Below, one piece after another: positions 1 through 8,105 of a stretch of DNA of 64,000 nucleotides. Source of the DNA: Clostridiales bacterium (GTDB taxonomy: Bacteria > Bacillota > Clostridia > Lachnospirales > Lachnospiraceae); assembly GCA_021204045.1 (NCBI GenBank), contig JAJQAA010000044.1:1-64000 (forward strand), read 5' to 3'. Each line of letters starts with the position of its first letter. Within the stretch, counting starts at the first letter, position 1. A program made the position numbers and the translations under genes. Below the pieces are notes generated by a model. It saw nothing but the letters and a program-made list of their open reading frames with translations, searched no databases and was not told where the DNA came from.

Positions 1-3
1 CAT

Positions 4-74
4 CGGGTCAAGGGTGAAACGCCTTGGCGGGTCGAGGGCGGCAGGCCCCGTCGGGTCAAGGGCGAAGCGCCTTG
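4..74. repeat. Pair of 23-bp direct repeats at window edge
   Basis: Two near-identical 23-bp units lie at 4-26 and 52-74 and differ at two positions. Between them is a GC-rich stretch with similar wording. A short hairpin follows (83-89 with 98-104). No coding sequence could be supported in 1-230. The stretch probably belongs to the mobile element that continues to the left of the window. Confidence 0.5.
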
Positions 75-230
75 CCCACATAGGATTGATGCTTGCGTCA
101 ATCCGTATTGGGTAGTATCTGTCGCAAAAAGGCTCAGAATTTCAGGCTTGTTGAGACGATTTCAGCAGCACCGCTGCCCTGCCTTTCTGAAAAAAATGAA
201 TCAGGATTGCACCGATCCAGCAAAAATTTC

Positions 231-259
231 TTGAACTGTCTTGGAATTCATGCTATAGT
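231..259 (+). promoter_or_regulatory. Sigma-A promoter of the antisense RNA
   Basis: The -35 box TTGAAC (231-236) and the -10 box TATAGT (254-259) are separated by exactly 17 bp. Transcription would start near 266 and run toward the 3' end of the oppositely oriented toxin gene. No open reading frame with a ribosome binding site follows, which fits an RNA gene. Confidence 0.65.
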
Positions 260-265
260 AAGCAT

Positions 266-383
266 AAGGAAAGACACCTGCGCTAACAGGTGTCCCCCGG
301 GAGCTACCGATAGACGGTTAGCCACAAAATAATTTAGTTAAAAGAAATAACCGCTTCACTTGCGACATGGGCGGTTATTTCTG
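266..383 (+). ncRNA. Putative antisense RNA antitoxin (RatA-like arrangement)
   Basis: The predicted transcript starts after the 231-259 promoter. It contains the hairpin GACACCTG...CAGGTGTC and ends in a hairpin with arms AGAAATAACCGC and GCGGTTATTTCT (about 340-383). That hairpin lies over the 3' end of the minus-strand toxin gene, so the two transcripts would overlap tail to tail, as in the B. subtilis TxpA/RatA type I system. A box GAGCTACC...CGGTTAGCC occurs both in this RNA and in the toxin mRNA leader. The promoter, hairpins and overlap are visible; the antitoxin role is inferred from the arrangement. Confidence 0.6.
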
Positions 384-473
384 CGTTTTATGATTATCCT
401 TGCCGAATGTATATCCGGCACAAAAGCAGCCGATGCCGAAGCTCAGCACTGCAATTAAGTCTGCGATACTCAT
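375..473 (-). CDS. Holin-like type I toxin peptide
   Basis: This is a 32-residue peptide with one hydrophobic segment covering most of its length (MSIADLIAVLSFGIGCFCAG) and a short charged tail ending KTQK. It resembles the putative holin-like toxins of Firmicutes (TxpA/BsrG type), which damage the membrane when made in excess. A strong ribosome binding site, AAAGGAGGG, sits just upstream of the ATG. The gene ends inside the hairpin shared with the opposing antisense RNA, so expression is probably controlled by RNA pairing at the 3' ends. Such modules are common on mobile elements and could stabilise this one. The peptide and its start are clear; toxicity is inferred. Confidence 0.7.
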   Translation of the reverse strand: MSIADLIAVLSFGIGCFCAGYTFGKDNHKTQK

Positions 474-631
474 TGGCTTAGCCCTCCTTTCCCTGGATTC
501 CCTTGCGGGTTTCTATGTAATCAGAGGGTGCAGTCCCTCTGTCGAGGGCTAACCGCCTACCATCCTGGTAGCTCTTGCTCATTATCCTATCATAGTTCGA
601 CAGGAATTTCCACAATAAAATATATTTTTTG

Positions 632-675
632 CGGAGGCCGAGGCTTCCGTTTCCAGACCGAGTACATGATTGTAC
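632..675 (+). other. Candidate oriT / relaxase recognition region
   Basis: Two inverted repeats precede the relaxase gene: CGGAGGCC/GGCTTCCG (632-639, 642-649) and GTAC...GTAC (662-665, 672-675). MOBV relaxases usually nick at small inverted repeats just upstream of their own gene, so this is the natural place for oriT. I cannot match it to a specific known nick site. Confidence 0.35.
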
Positions 676-720
676 CCGGTTATTTTTTTGCTCAAAAATC
701 GGAAAGGAGATTTTATTTTT

Positions 721-2175
721 ATGAGAATGACACGGCACAATGGACGCGCCGGCAAGAACGGCGTGTACAATCCGAAACACAATGACCGCCGGTTTGATAT
801 CGGCAACAGCGAACACATTGACCCGGAACGGTCGAAGCTGAATATCTACTGGGACACTTTCAACGGCTACCGGACGTTCGACCACATGGAACCGGAGACG
901 GAACTCGCGGACACTTTTGAAGATGTGGAGCAGCTTTATTATGAGCATTTCTACCGCGACTTCATTGAAGGACAGAACGCGAGAAATGAAAAGACCAGGC
1001 ATACAGAACGCAACCGCACCGCCGAGCAGATCAGGAAAAACAAAAAGACCTGCCCGGAAGAAACGGTCTACCAGATCGGCACGATGGACAATCATGTCCC
1101 GCCGGAGGTTCTGATGAAAGTCGTCGCGGAGTTTATGAGTACACTGGAGGAACGGTTCGGCTCCCACATTCACATTTTGGACTGGGCGCTCCATCTCGAT
1201 GAAAGCACGCCGCACATTCATGAGCGCCACGTTTTCAACTGTGAAAATAAATATGGGGAGTTGTGTCCCCAGCAGGAGAAAGCCCTGGAAGCGCTGGGAT
1301 TTGAACTGCCCTATCCGGATCAGAAGCAGGGGCGGCACAATAACCGGAAGATGGTTTTTGATTCTGCCTGCCGCGCCCTGCTCTTTGAGATCGCGAAGAA
1401 GAACGGCCTGGAACTGGAGGAAGAACCGGAGTATGGAGGCCGCAAGTATCTGGAGAAACAGGATTATATCCTGCTGAAGCAGAAAGAAAAAATTGCGGAG
1501 CGTGACCGGACGATTGAACAGCAGGGGGAGAAAATTTCAGATCAGGTTAAGATGCTTGTTGTTCAAAACGAGAAGATCAATAAGAACGCTGAAACGATTG
1601 AAGCCCAGCAGGATACGCTTGATGAGCAGGATGAAACCATCCAGTCCCAGCAGGTCACCATGCGGAAAAACGAGGAAGCAATCTCCGATCAGGGTGAGAT
1701 TATTCTTGAACAGAATACGAAAATTCAGGAGCTGACTATGAAGATCGACGACATGGAGACTTTGATACAGGATGTTTCTGAGGCCGCTTATGACAAGGCC
1801 GTGGAGGTTGTGACCGAAAAAGTCCGTGAACAGACCCAGCAGGAGGACATTGCTGCGGTTGCTGATTACAGGAAAAAGCTCAACCTGCCTGACGCAAAAA
1901 TCAATCCGAAGGTGCTGCCGACAGTCAATAAAGTCCTGGATAATGTCCAGTCGATTTTGAAGAATGCCGCGAAGCAGATTCAGAAAAAAGTCAGCGCCGC
2001 CCTGAAATCACCGGAGGCTAGAACGGCTGGCGTGGAACAGGTGAAAGAAAAAGCCAGGGAATCCATCCATGATGTTCTCAAGAGAAGTAAGGTCGAAGCT
2101 GACCAACAGAATGAGGAGCGCCGGGCGCGGGAAGGCCGGCCACAGCAAAACAGAAAAAAGAATATGGAACTTTAA
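721..2175 (+). CDS. MOBV-family relaxase (Mob/Pre, TnpZ-like)
   Basis: The 484-residue protein is a plasmid/transposon mobilization relaxase that would nick oriT and pilot the DNA strand during conjugative transfer. The metal-binding histidine motif HLDESTPHIHERHVF is present, with an upstream N-terminal block (residues 1-60) carrying the family's HN/RF pattern. Residues from about 255 to 365 form a long coiled coil built from repeated EQ/DEQ-rich heptads. The start chosen is the ATG after AAAGGAG rather than the longer frame beginning at 670. It is followed, 67 bp downstream, by the primase and helicase genes. Tn4451-type mobilizable transposons carry a relaxase of this family (TnpZ) and need a helper conjugative element. 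Confidence 0.85.
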   Translation: MRMTRHNGRAGKNGVYNPKHNDRRFDIGNSEHIDPERSKLNIYWDTFNGYRTFDHMEPETELADTFEDVEQLYYEHFYRDFIEGQNARNEKTRHTERNRTAEQIRKNKKTCPEETVYQIGTMDNHVPPEVLMKVVAEFMSTLEERFGSHIHILDWALHLDESTPHIHERHVFNCENKYGELCPQQEKALEALGFELPYPDQKQGRHNNRKMVFDSACRALLFEIAKKNGLELEEEPEYGGRKYLEKQDYILLKQKEKIAERDRTIEQQGEKISDQVKMLVVQNEKINKNAETIEAQQDTLDEQDETIQSQQVTMRKNEEAISDQGEIILEQNTKIQELTMKIDDMETLIQDVSEAAYDKAVEVVTEKVREQTQQEDIAAVADYRKKLNLPDAKINPKVLPTVNKVLDNVQSILKNAAKQIQKKVSAALKSPEARTAGVEQVKEKARESIHDVLKRSKVEADQQNEERRAREGRPQQNRKKNMEL

Positions 2176-2242
2176 ACGGCGCTTGCCATTTTCGATATGA
2201 GAATGTCAGGCGCTTTTTTTTATTTCCAGAAAGGAGATTGTG

Positions 2243-2860
2243 ATGAATGTATTTGAAGCTGTGAAGCAGTCTGTCACTCCCCGGCAGGCTGCGGAGCATT
2301 ACGGGGTGAAGGTAAACCGGAACGGGATGGCCTGCTGTCCTTTTCATCAGGATAAGAATCCGAGCATGAAGATTTATAAGCAGCGCTTCCACTGCTTCGG
2401 TTGCCAGGAGGACGGAGATGTGATCGACTTCACTTCCCGTCTCTACGGATTGTCTGCAAAGGAAGCTGCGGAGAAGCTGGCTGCGGATTTCGGTGTCAGT
2501 TATGAAAGCCGGAGCCGCGCCTCTCCCCGTCCGGTTCAGAAGAAAATTTCTGAGGAACTAAGGTTTAGAGAATCAGAACAGAAATGTTTCCGTGTTTACT
2601 CTGACTATCTCCGGCTACTGGAAAAGTGGCGGACGGAATACGCGCCAGAGCCAGATGATGAGGACTGGCACCCGCTTTTTGTAGAGGCACTTACAAAGCA
2701 GACCTATGTGGAATATCTGCTTGATATGCTTTTGTCCAGCACGATGGAGAAACGGTCAGAGTTGGTCACGGAACACGGGAAAGAGGTGAGGGATATTGAG
2801 CGAAGAATTTCAGAATTTACCGCCGGAAAAGAAAGAAGCGCTCCTGCACACTGCCGATAG
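2243..2860 (+). CDS. CHC2 zinc-finger primase-like protein
   Basis: This 205-residue protein starts with the zinc-binding domain of DnaG-type primases (residues about 1-90), with CPFH followed by HCFGC as metal ligands and then the sequence GDVIDF typical of the family. The C-terminal half is helical and has no recognisable TOPRIM catalytic domain, so it is not a full primase. The ATG follows AAGGAG by 6 bp; an in-frame GTG lies one codon upstream. The gene overlaps the next one by 65 bp, which suggests coupled translation. CHC2-domain proteins paired with VapE-like helicases are common on integrative elements, where they probably help replicate the excised DNA. Confidence 0.8.
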   Translation: MNVFEAVKQSVTPRQAAEHYGVKVNRNGMACCPFHQDKNPSMKIYKQRFHCFGCQEDGDVIDFTSRLYGLSAKEAAEKLAADFGVSYESRSRASPRPVQKKISEELRFRESEQKCFRVYSDYLRLLEKWRTEYAPEPDDEDWHPLFVEALTKQTYVEYLLDMLLSSTMEKRSELVTEHGKEVRDIERRISEFTAGKERSAPAHCR

Positions 2861-4211
2861 CATGGCAGAGGAAATGACGGTGGAGGAAGTCAGGGAGCTG
2901 CTGGACGTGTCGAAGAAAGGTGAGGTTCTCAACACGCCGGGCAACTATAAAACAGTATTTTTGTATGATCCACTGCTGCGCGGCGCGTTCAGCAACAACC
3001 TTCTGACAGACCGGATTGACATCGTGAAGCCGCTGGGCTGGTATCGTGAAGGAAGTCTTGTGACCGATGTTGATATCCAGTATTTACTGCTGTATCTGGA
3101 AAGGAATTACGGCCTGTATTCAGAGAAAAAGATTGACGGCGCGATCAAGGTGGCGGCGAATGAATACCGTCATCATCCGATCAGGGATTACCTGAACGCC
3201 CTGCAATGGGACGGACAGGAACGGGTGCGGTTCGCCCTGCACCACTTCCTGGGCGCGGAGGTGAATGATTACAACTACGAAGCGCTCCGGCTGTTCATGC
3301 TCGGCGCAGTCAGCCGGGTATTTAAGCCAGGGACTAAGTTTGAGGTGATGTTCTGCCTGGTCGGAGGCCAGGGAGCCGGGAAGTCCACGTTCTTCCGGTT
3401 CCTGGCAATCAAAGACGAATGGTTCACCGACGATCTGCGCCGTCTGGAGGATGATAATGTTTACCGCAAGCTGCAAGGACACTGGATTGTGGAAATGTCG
3501 GAGATGATCGCGACGGCAAACGCGAAAAGCATTGAAGATATCAAATCATTCTTAAGCCGCCAGAAAGACACCTATAAGGTGCCGTATGCAATTCATCCAA
3601 AGGATTACAAGCGCCAGTGTGTGTTTGGCGGAACTTCCAACACGCTGGATTTTCTTCCACTTGATCGGACAGGCAACCGCCGCTTTCTGCCGGTGCTTGT
3701 CAATCCGGAGGAAGCGGATGTTCACATCTTGGAGGATGAAGCAGCGTCGCGGGCATATATTGACCAGATGTGGGCAGAAATCATGGTGCTTTACCGGCAG
3801 GGGAAGTTTAACCTGAAACTGAACAGGGAGACGGAGCGCTATCTGAAAGAACACCAGAAAGAATTCATGCCGGAGGATACACAGGCCATGCGGATTCTGA
3901 ATTATCTGGATGATTTCAAAGGGCAGAATGTCTGCTCATTGCAGCTTTATTATGAAGCGCTGGGGCACCAGTCTTATGAGGAACCGAAGCAGTATGAAAT
4001 CAGGGATATCAATTCGATCATGAACAACTATGCAGCCGGATGGAAAGCCTTTGACAATCCCCGGCACTTTCCGGAGCCGTACAAGCGCCAGAAAGGATGG
4101 GAACGGATAGAAAACCCTGACAACGGGGTCGGCCAAAACGACGGCTTTCAGAAATTGACGGAGGAAGAAGCCCGCCAGATGGAGCTGCCTGCCGAGTGGC
4201 TGAATCCGTAA
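2796..4211 (+). CDS. VapE-family P-loop ATPase / helicase
   Basis: The 471-residue protein matches virulence-associated protein E. It has a Walker A motif GGQGAGKST near residue 190, a downstream acidic strand WIVEMSEM that fits Walker B, and GGTSNTLDFLPLDRTGNRRF, which resembles sensor and arginine-finger segments. Proteins of this type act as replicative helicases of phages and mobile islands. The frame starts at a TTG preceded by AGAGGTGAGGG, inside the 3' end of the CHC2 gene. Together they form a replication module for the mobile element. Despite the family name there is no sign of a direct virulence role. Confidence 0.8.
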   Translation: MSEEFQNLPPEKKEALLHTADSMAEEMTVEEVRELLDVSKKGEVLNTPGNYKTVFLYDPLLRGAFSNNLLTDRIDIVKPLGWYREGSLVTDVDIQYLLLYLERNYGLYSEKKIDGAIKVAANEYRHHPIRDYLNALQWDGQERVRFALHHFLGAEVNDYNYEALRLFMLGAVSRVFKPGTKFEVMFCLVGGQGAGKSTFFRFLAIKDEWFTDDLRRLEDDNVYRKLQGHWIVEMSEMIATANAKSIEDIKSFLSRQKDTYKVPYAIHPKDYKRQCVFGGTSNTLDFLPLDRTGNRRFLPVLVNPEEADVHILEDEAASRAYIDQMWAEIMVLYRQGKFNLKLNRETERYLKEHQKEFMPEDTQAMRILNYLDDFKGQNVCSLQLYYEALGHQSYEEPKQYEIRDINSIMNNYAAGWKAFDNPRHFPEPYKRQKGWERIENPDNGVGQNDGFQKLTEEEARQMELPAEWLNP

Positions 4212-4225
4212 AAAATGGGCGGCGC

Positions 4226-4421
4226 GTTGTCAGCCGGTTGTCAGCCCGTTGTCGGGCGCGTTGTCAGGCTAAACCGTCTGAAATGCCTTATTTTACGGGA
4301 TTCTTTTTCTTCTGACAACGAAAGCAACGGAAAAATCAGAAAAAAATTTATTTCAGAAAACCTGCGGAGCCGGAATTGAGCGTGCAAAGTCTTTTGGAGC
4401 CCGTTGCCGGACTTCGTTGTC
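4226..4421 (+). repeat. Phased GTTGTC repeats (iteron-like) in the intergenic stretch
   Basis: GTTGTC occurs at 4226, 4237, 4248 and 4260, with spacings of 11, 11 and 12 bp, so all copies face nearly the same side of the helix. A reversed copy is at 4314-4319 and another direct copy at 4416-4421. The stretch 4212-4484 contains no gene. Because it follows a primase/helicase pair, these may be initiator binding sites, but no initiator protein was identified. Confidence 0.5.
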
Positions 4422-4484
4422 AGGCACGCCCTCTCCGGCTCTCTCTCATTACCACACAATTTTGAAAATCAGGAGGATACCGAT

Positions 4485-4679
4485 ATGGATTATGAAAACA
4501 CAAACTCAAAATATACGATGAAGATCGGAAAGACCACTTATGTTGTCTGCGTAAAGCAGGCCGAAAACGCGAAAAAGCCTTTGGAATCAGCGTTCCGGGA
4601 TATCTGTCGGCATGTGGTTCTGGGCGACTTTTCCTCCGCAAATTCGTTCAGTTTTGACAAAATCTCAAAAATGTCTTGA
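4485..4679 (+). CDS. TnpW-like transposon protein
   Basis: The 64-residue protein carries the pattern KIGKTTYVVCVKQAENAKK, which resembles the small TnpW proteins of Tn4451-type mobilizable transposons (KxIGxTTYxVxVxFxExxKE). It starts at an ATG 8 bp after AGGAGGAT. The last residues, after the conserved block, are serine/phenylalanine rich and do not look like the family; they may be read from sequence at the edge of the element. The role of TnpW is not established. Together with the MOBV relaxase it ties this region to the Tn4451 group. No large serine recombinase (TnpX) is present in the window. Confidence 0.6.
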   Translation: MDYENTNSKYTMKIGKTTYVVCVKQAENAKKPLESAFRDICRHVVLGDFSSANSFSFDKISKMS

Positions 4680-4839
4680 CAAAGCGTTCCCCGACCGTAT
4701 GGGTTACAGCGACGCGGAATATACGCTGACGATCACGGCGCAGACCGTACAGGCGACCAAAAACGCGGTAGAAACGGCATTTGGCAGCGCAGTACTGGAC
4801 TATTGGGGCAGTGATCTGACGAGTGACGATAATCATTAG
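4680..4839 (+). pseudogene. 3' remnant of a TasA-like surface protein gene
   Basis: The open frame through this stretch reads YSDAEYTLTITAQTVQATKN, which closely parallels the C-terminal region of the next gene (YADSNYTLSVTVEFVQAT) and a segment of the 6324 gene (CRYTMDIRMTTVQATTAA). No start codon, signal peptide or N-terminal domain precedes it; upstream lies mobile-element sequence. It is therefore the tail of a third TasA/camelysin-type gene that was cut off. The element edge lies around 4640-4690. Insertion or deletion could both have produced this. Confidence 0.7.
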
Positions 4840-4880
4840 ACGCAGGCGGGATTGATACATATCCGGAAAGGAATGGAAAA

Positions 4881-5849
4881 ATGAAAAAAATCAGCAAAAA
4901 AAAGGTCGGGATTGCGGGTCTTGCGGCATTGGCATTGATCGGAGGGACGTTTGCGTACTATACCTCATCCGTCAGCCTGGGGAACCCGTTGAGTACAGGC
5001 AGCTATCAAACGACGCTGGTGGAAGAATTCACACCGCCGTCCGAAGATCTGCAGCCGGGCGCGGAATTGGACAAGACGGTCAAAGCGGAGAATATCGGCG
5101 ATTACCCGGTGCTGGTGAGAATCCAGATGAATGAGAAGTGGCAGTATAAGAATGGGAGCGAATACAAAACGCTCGGCAGTGAAAGCAATCTGTTTACGAA
5201 TGATGTGGCCTCACCCTCAAATGCTTCCCCGGATTATTATCTGGCGCAGCAGGAGGATGATACCGACGGACATACTCCGGCCAGTGACGGAACCGTAATA
5301 CATAAAAACATCGTGGAAACGGCGGATGGCTGGGTTGACGGGGGTGACGGTTATTGGTACTGGAACGGCGTCCTGGAGGAAGCGGGATCCGGAAAGTCGA
5401 CAACAACAAATTTTCTGGATGGCCTCGTAGTCACTACGAATATCGATCTTGGCCATTATGATACGACGGAATATTACGCGATCGCAAGCGCGAGTAACGC
5501 AGATGCGCCGTCGGCGTCGGATAGCAGTGCATGGACTGCGGTGGACTATACAGGTGTCGGTGATGTGTGGCCGGCTGATAAGGATGGAATTACTGACATC
5601 CGGGATTACCTGTACAGCATAGGTCAATTCCCGCTTGCGTCTGTGGATAAGCTTTACCGGATGTCTTCTTCCGCAATCGATCCCGATGCAAAGGGCTATG
5701 CGGATTCCAACTATACGCTGTCAGTCACGGTGGAGTTTGTGCAGGCTACGGTTGACGCGGTGACGGAAAGCTGGTCAGGCTGGGCAAATGTTAAGGACAA
5801 CCTGACAAATATCACAACCAATAATGCGGAATATGTAAATAATAATTAA
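4881..5849 (+). CDS. SipW-dependent TasA/CalY-like secreted protein
   Basis: The 322-residue protein has an N-terminal signal of the SipW-dependent type (KKVGIAGLAALALIGGTFAY followed by Y-T-S), then a beta-rich domain with the family feature NIGDYPVLVRIQMNEKW. The C-terminal segment carries YTLSVTVEFVQAT. TasA and camelysin proteins form biofilm fibres or bind the cell surface after cleavage by SipW. The gene starts at the ATG after GGAAAGGAATGG and is followed after 2 bp by the peptidase gene. It has no sortase signal, so it is probably released or polymerised. The natural promoter may have been displaced by the mobile element upstream. Confidence 0.8.
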   Translation: MKKISKKKVGIAGLAALALIGGTFAYYTSSVSLGNPLSTGSYQTTLVEEFTPPSEDLQPGAELDKTVKAENIGDYPVLVRIQMNEKWQYKNGSEYKTLGSESNLFTNDVASPSNASPDYYLAQQEDDTDGHTPASDGTVIHKNIVETADGWVDGGDGYWYWNGVLEEAGSGKSTTTNFLDGLVVTTNIDLGHYDTTEYYAIASASNADAPSASDSSAWTAVDYTGVGDVWPADKDGITDIRDYLYSIGQFPLASVDKLYRMSSSAIDPDAKGYADSNYTLSVTVEFVQATVDAVTESWSGWANVKDNLTNITTNNAEYVNNN

Positions 5850-5851
5850 AA

Positions 5852-6340
5852 ATGAATTATCTGAGAAAAATTTTTAATGTTCTATCCTGGCCCGTCTACC
5901 TGTGTATTGCCGCCTACCTGTGTATCGCAGCGCCCATGGCGCTGGGGTACCGGCCGGTGGTCGTCCTGAGCGGCAGTATGGAGCCAACCTACCATGTGGG
6001 GAGCGTGATTTATTATAAATCGGCGCCCTTTGCGTCTATCCAGGTAGGCGACGCTATCACTTACCTGACGGGCGAGGGTGGGAGCATGGTGACGCACCGG
6101 GTAGTAGAAAAGCACGATATTTCCCTGGAGTTTATTACTAAGGGAGATGCGAATGAGAGTGAAGACCCCGAGCCGGTTTCTTATGGCAGAGTCGTCGGGA
6201 AGACCTGGACGGTCTGCATCCCGTACGCGGGATATTTTGTCACGTTCGGAAGGCAGCCGACGGTGATTGCCCTGATGGCGGTGATTCTGATTCTGGGCAT
6301 TTTATTGGACAGAGGTATGGCAAATGAAGGGAAGAGGTAA
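5852..6340 (+). CDS. sipW: SipW-type (ER-type) signal peptidase I
   Basis: This 162-residue membrane peptidase has hydrophobic segments at about 10-30 and 135-153. The serine nucleophile lies in LSGSMEPTY, and the ER-type histidine, replacing the usual lysine, lies in VTHRVVE. KGDANESEDPEPV supplies the conserved aspartate region. It would cleave the signal peptides of the two flanking TasA-like proteins. There is no clear ribosome binding site: the ATG is two bases after the preceding stop, so translation is probably coupled. The 3' end overlaps the next gene by 17 bp. Confidence 0.85.
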   Translation: MNYLRKIFNVLSWPVYLCIAAYLCIAAPMALGYRPVVVLSGSMEPTYHVGSVIYYKSAPFASIQVGDAITYLTGEGGSMVTHRVVEKHDISLEFITKGDANESEDPEPVSYGRVVGKTWTVCIPYAGYFVTFGRQPTVIALMAVILILGILLDRGMANEGKR

Positions 6341-7958
6341 AATAGGGTTATTCTGCCTGGCGGTACTGGCGGCATTATCCGTGGGTGCGACCCTGGCGGC
6401 CGCGGTGTGGTCGTCTGAGCTCTATACGGGCAATGAGTACAGGGTTCAGAAGTACAAGACGAGCCTGGAGGAAGCGTTTGACGCCCCGGACAACTGGCAG
6501 CCGGGCGTCACCATACAGAAGGAGTTTTGGGTTTCCAACAACGTATCTGATGCGGACAGCGAGAGTGAGACGCCGGTGATCGCCAGGGTAGAGATCGGCC
6601 AGAGCTGGATCCGCAGGGCGGATATCTATGCGAGTGCCTCAAATGCCGATGAGAAGGTAAGGGTTGCCGCGGCCGGCGAGGAACTGCCGCTTACGGTTGC
6701 TACGGGGAATGGCCCGGAGTATGCGGCGTTATTAAATTTTAATAAAAATAGTGTCGTGGTATTGCGTTCCGGCATGGCTTCGGAGACCGGGCTGCGCCTG
6801 GGGCCGGATTATGTGGATTCGGTGGAGGACGCCGCGGGAAAGTGGCTGATTGTCAGCGAGACGCCGGACGCTTCGGGCAATTACGTGCTCTACTACATCG
6901 ACGTGATCCAGGCGGGCGAGGATACGCCGGTATTCCTGGAAAGCGTGACCATGAATCCGATACTGGAAAACACGGTGATTTCCAAGGAAACCTGGTATGA
7001 GGGGGATAATCAGGTCACTCAGAGCACGGTCAATTCCGATTGCGGTTACGACAGCTGTCGCTATACGATGGATATCCGGATGACCACGGTGCAGGCGACG
7101 ACTGCCGCCGTGGAACAGGTGTATTCCAACGGCTATTATGAGGAAGTCATCGACTATCTGGCGCATAATGTGGCGGATGAGGGCGTGTATGACGCGACAG
7201 ACCTGGAGAAGACGCTCACGATTACATATGACAGCAGCAGCGGCGAGCTGAGTTATATTCCTTACCGCACGGAGACGGGCAGCGAGGAAGGAAACTGGTT
7301 TATGAGCTTCACGGATATGCTGCCGGGCGGAATTTATATCGATGGTATGACGGTGGAAAACACATCGAGTATCGCGATGAATCTTTATATGAAGGTCGTC
7401 TCGCGTGATGACAATACCGTGATCCAGGATGAGCTGCTGGAACAGATTGATATGACGGTGACCTACGACGGCGAGGTGATCTATGAGGGCAAGGCGACAG
7501 GTGTTTCTTATAGCGGCACAAACCTGCAGAACCTGATTTTACTCGCCAGCCTAGATCCAGATTCCAGCGGACGGATAGAGGTGACCTTGGAACTTGATCC
7601 GGATATGGAGTGTGACCCGTTGACCGGCAAGTGCATCTACTCGGATCAGCTTTCAAAAATTGACTGGTACTTCTATATTTCGGGGTATACATCCGACGGA
7701 AACTCGAGCAGCGATAGCGGAGGTAACAGCAGCAGTTCGGGTTCTTCCGGTGATTCTTCCGGCAGCAGTTCGGGCACATCCTCCGGAACCTCAGGCAGCG
7801 TGAGCAGCGGCAGTCCAAGTGGCGAGCTGTATTCCCTGGAGCCGAGCCTGGCAAAGACGGGAGACCAGACACGCACGTATCTGCTTGCCGGTCTCGCGGC
7901 GCTGAGCATTTGTCTGCTGGCGGCGACAGCAGTTGTGTGGAAGAAGACAGGAAGCTAA
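6324..7958 (+). CDS. SipW-dependent cell-wall-anchored surface protein, LAKTG signal
   Basis: The 544-residue protein begins with a SipW-type signal (GLFCLAVLAALSVGATLAAA). It contains TasA-like segments in the first half, including QPGVTIQKEFWVSNN. A Ser/Gly-rich spacer (about residues 455-500) leads to a sorting signal: LAKTGD, a hydrophobic stretch, and WKKTGS. It should be processed by SipW and then attached to the wall by a sortase, probably the one encoded next. The motif is LAxTG rather than LPxTG. It may anchor fibres made by the neighbouring TasA-like protein; that link is inferred from operon order. Confidence 0.75.
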   Translation: MKGRGKIGLFCLAVLAALSVGATLAAAVWSSELYTGNEYRVQKYKTSLEEAFDAPDNWQPGVTIQKEFWVSNNVSDADSESETPVIARVEIGQSWIRRADIYASASNADEKVRVAAAGEELPLTVATGNGPEYAALLNFNKNSVVVLRSGMASETGLRLGPDYVDSVEDAAGKWLIVSETPDASGNYVLYYIDVIQAGEDTPVFLESVTMNPILENTVISKETWYEGDNQVTQSTVNSDCGYDSCRYTMDIRMTTVQATTAAVEQVYSNGYYEEVIDYLAHNVADEGVYDATDLEKTLTITYDSSSGELSYIPYRTETGSEEGNWFMSFTDMLPGGIYIDGMTVENTSSIAMNLYMKVVSRDDNTVIQDELLEQIDMTVTYDGEVIYEGKATGVSYSGTNLQNLILLASLDPDSSGRIEVTLELDPDMECDPLTGKCIYSDQLSKIDWYFYISGYTSDGNSSSDSGGNSSSSGSSGDSSGSSSGTSSGTSGSVSSGSPSGELYSLEPSLAKTGDQTRTYLLAGLAALSICLLAATAVVWKKTGS

Positions 7959-7991
7959 AAGAATTATTTAATTGGAGTCTGTTTATGGTAA

Positions 7992-8020
7992 TTGTCATTT
8001 GGCTTCCTATCCAGTATAAT
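7992..8020 (+). promoter_or_regulatory. Sigma-A promoter of the sortase gene
   Basis: TTGTCA (7992-7997) and TATAAT (8015-8020) are 17 bp apart. This gives the sortase its own transcription start near 8027, so it can be made independently of the upstream surface-protein operon. Confidence 0.75.
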
Positions 8021-8105
8021 GAAACAGACATTGATGGTTACCGGGCTTCTCGATGATCCGGAGAGAGGCGCGCAGATTGCAATCAGTCCCTGAGGGAGAA
8101 GACAG

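Noticed and set aside
93-332. 79-codon plus-strand frame near the window start
   Set aside because: It has no ribosome binding site or family resemblance and overlaps the promoter and start of the antisense RNA.
478-1338. Long minus-strand open frame opposite the relaxase gene
   Set aside because: It lies entirely antisense to a gene with clear motifs, has no family resemblance, and covers the toxin promoter region.
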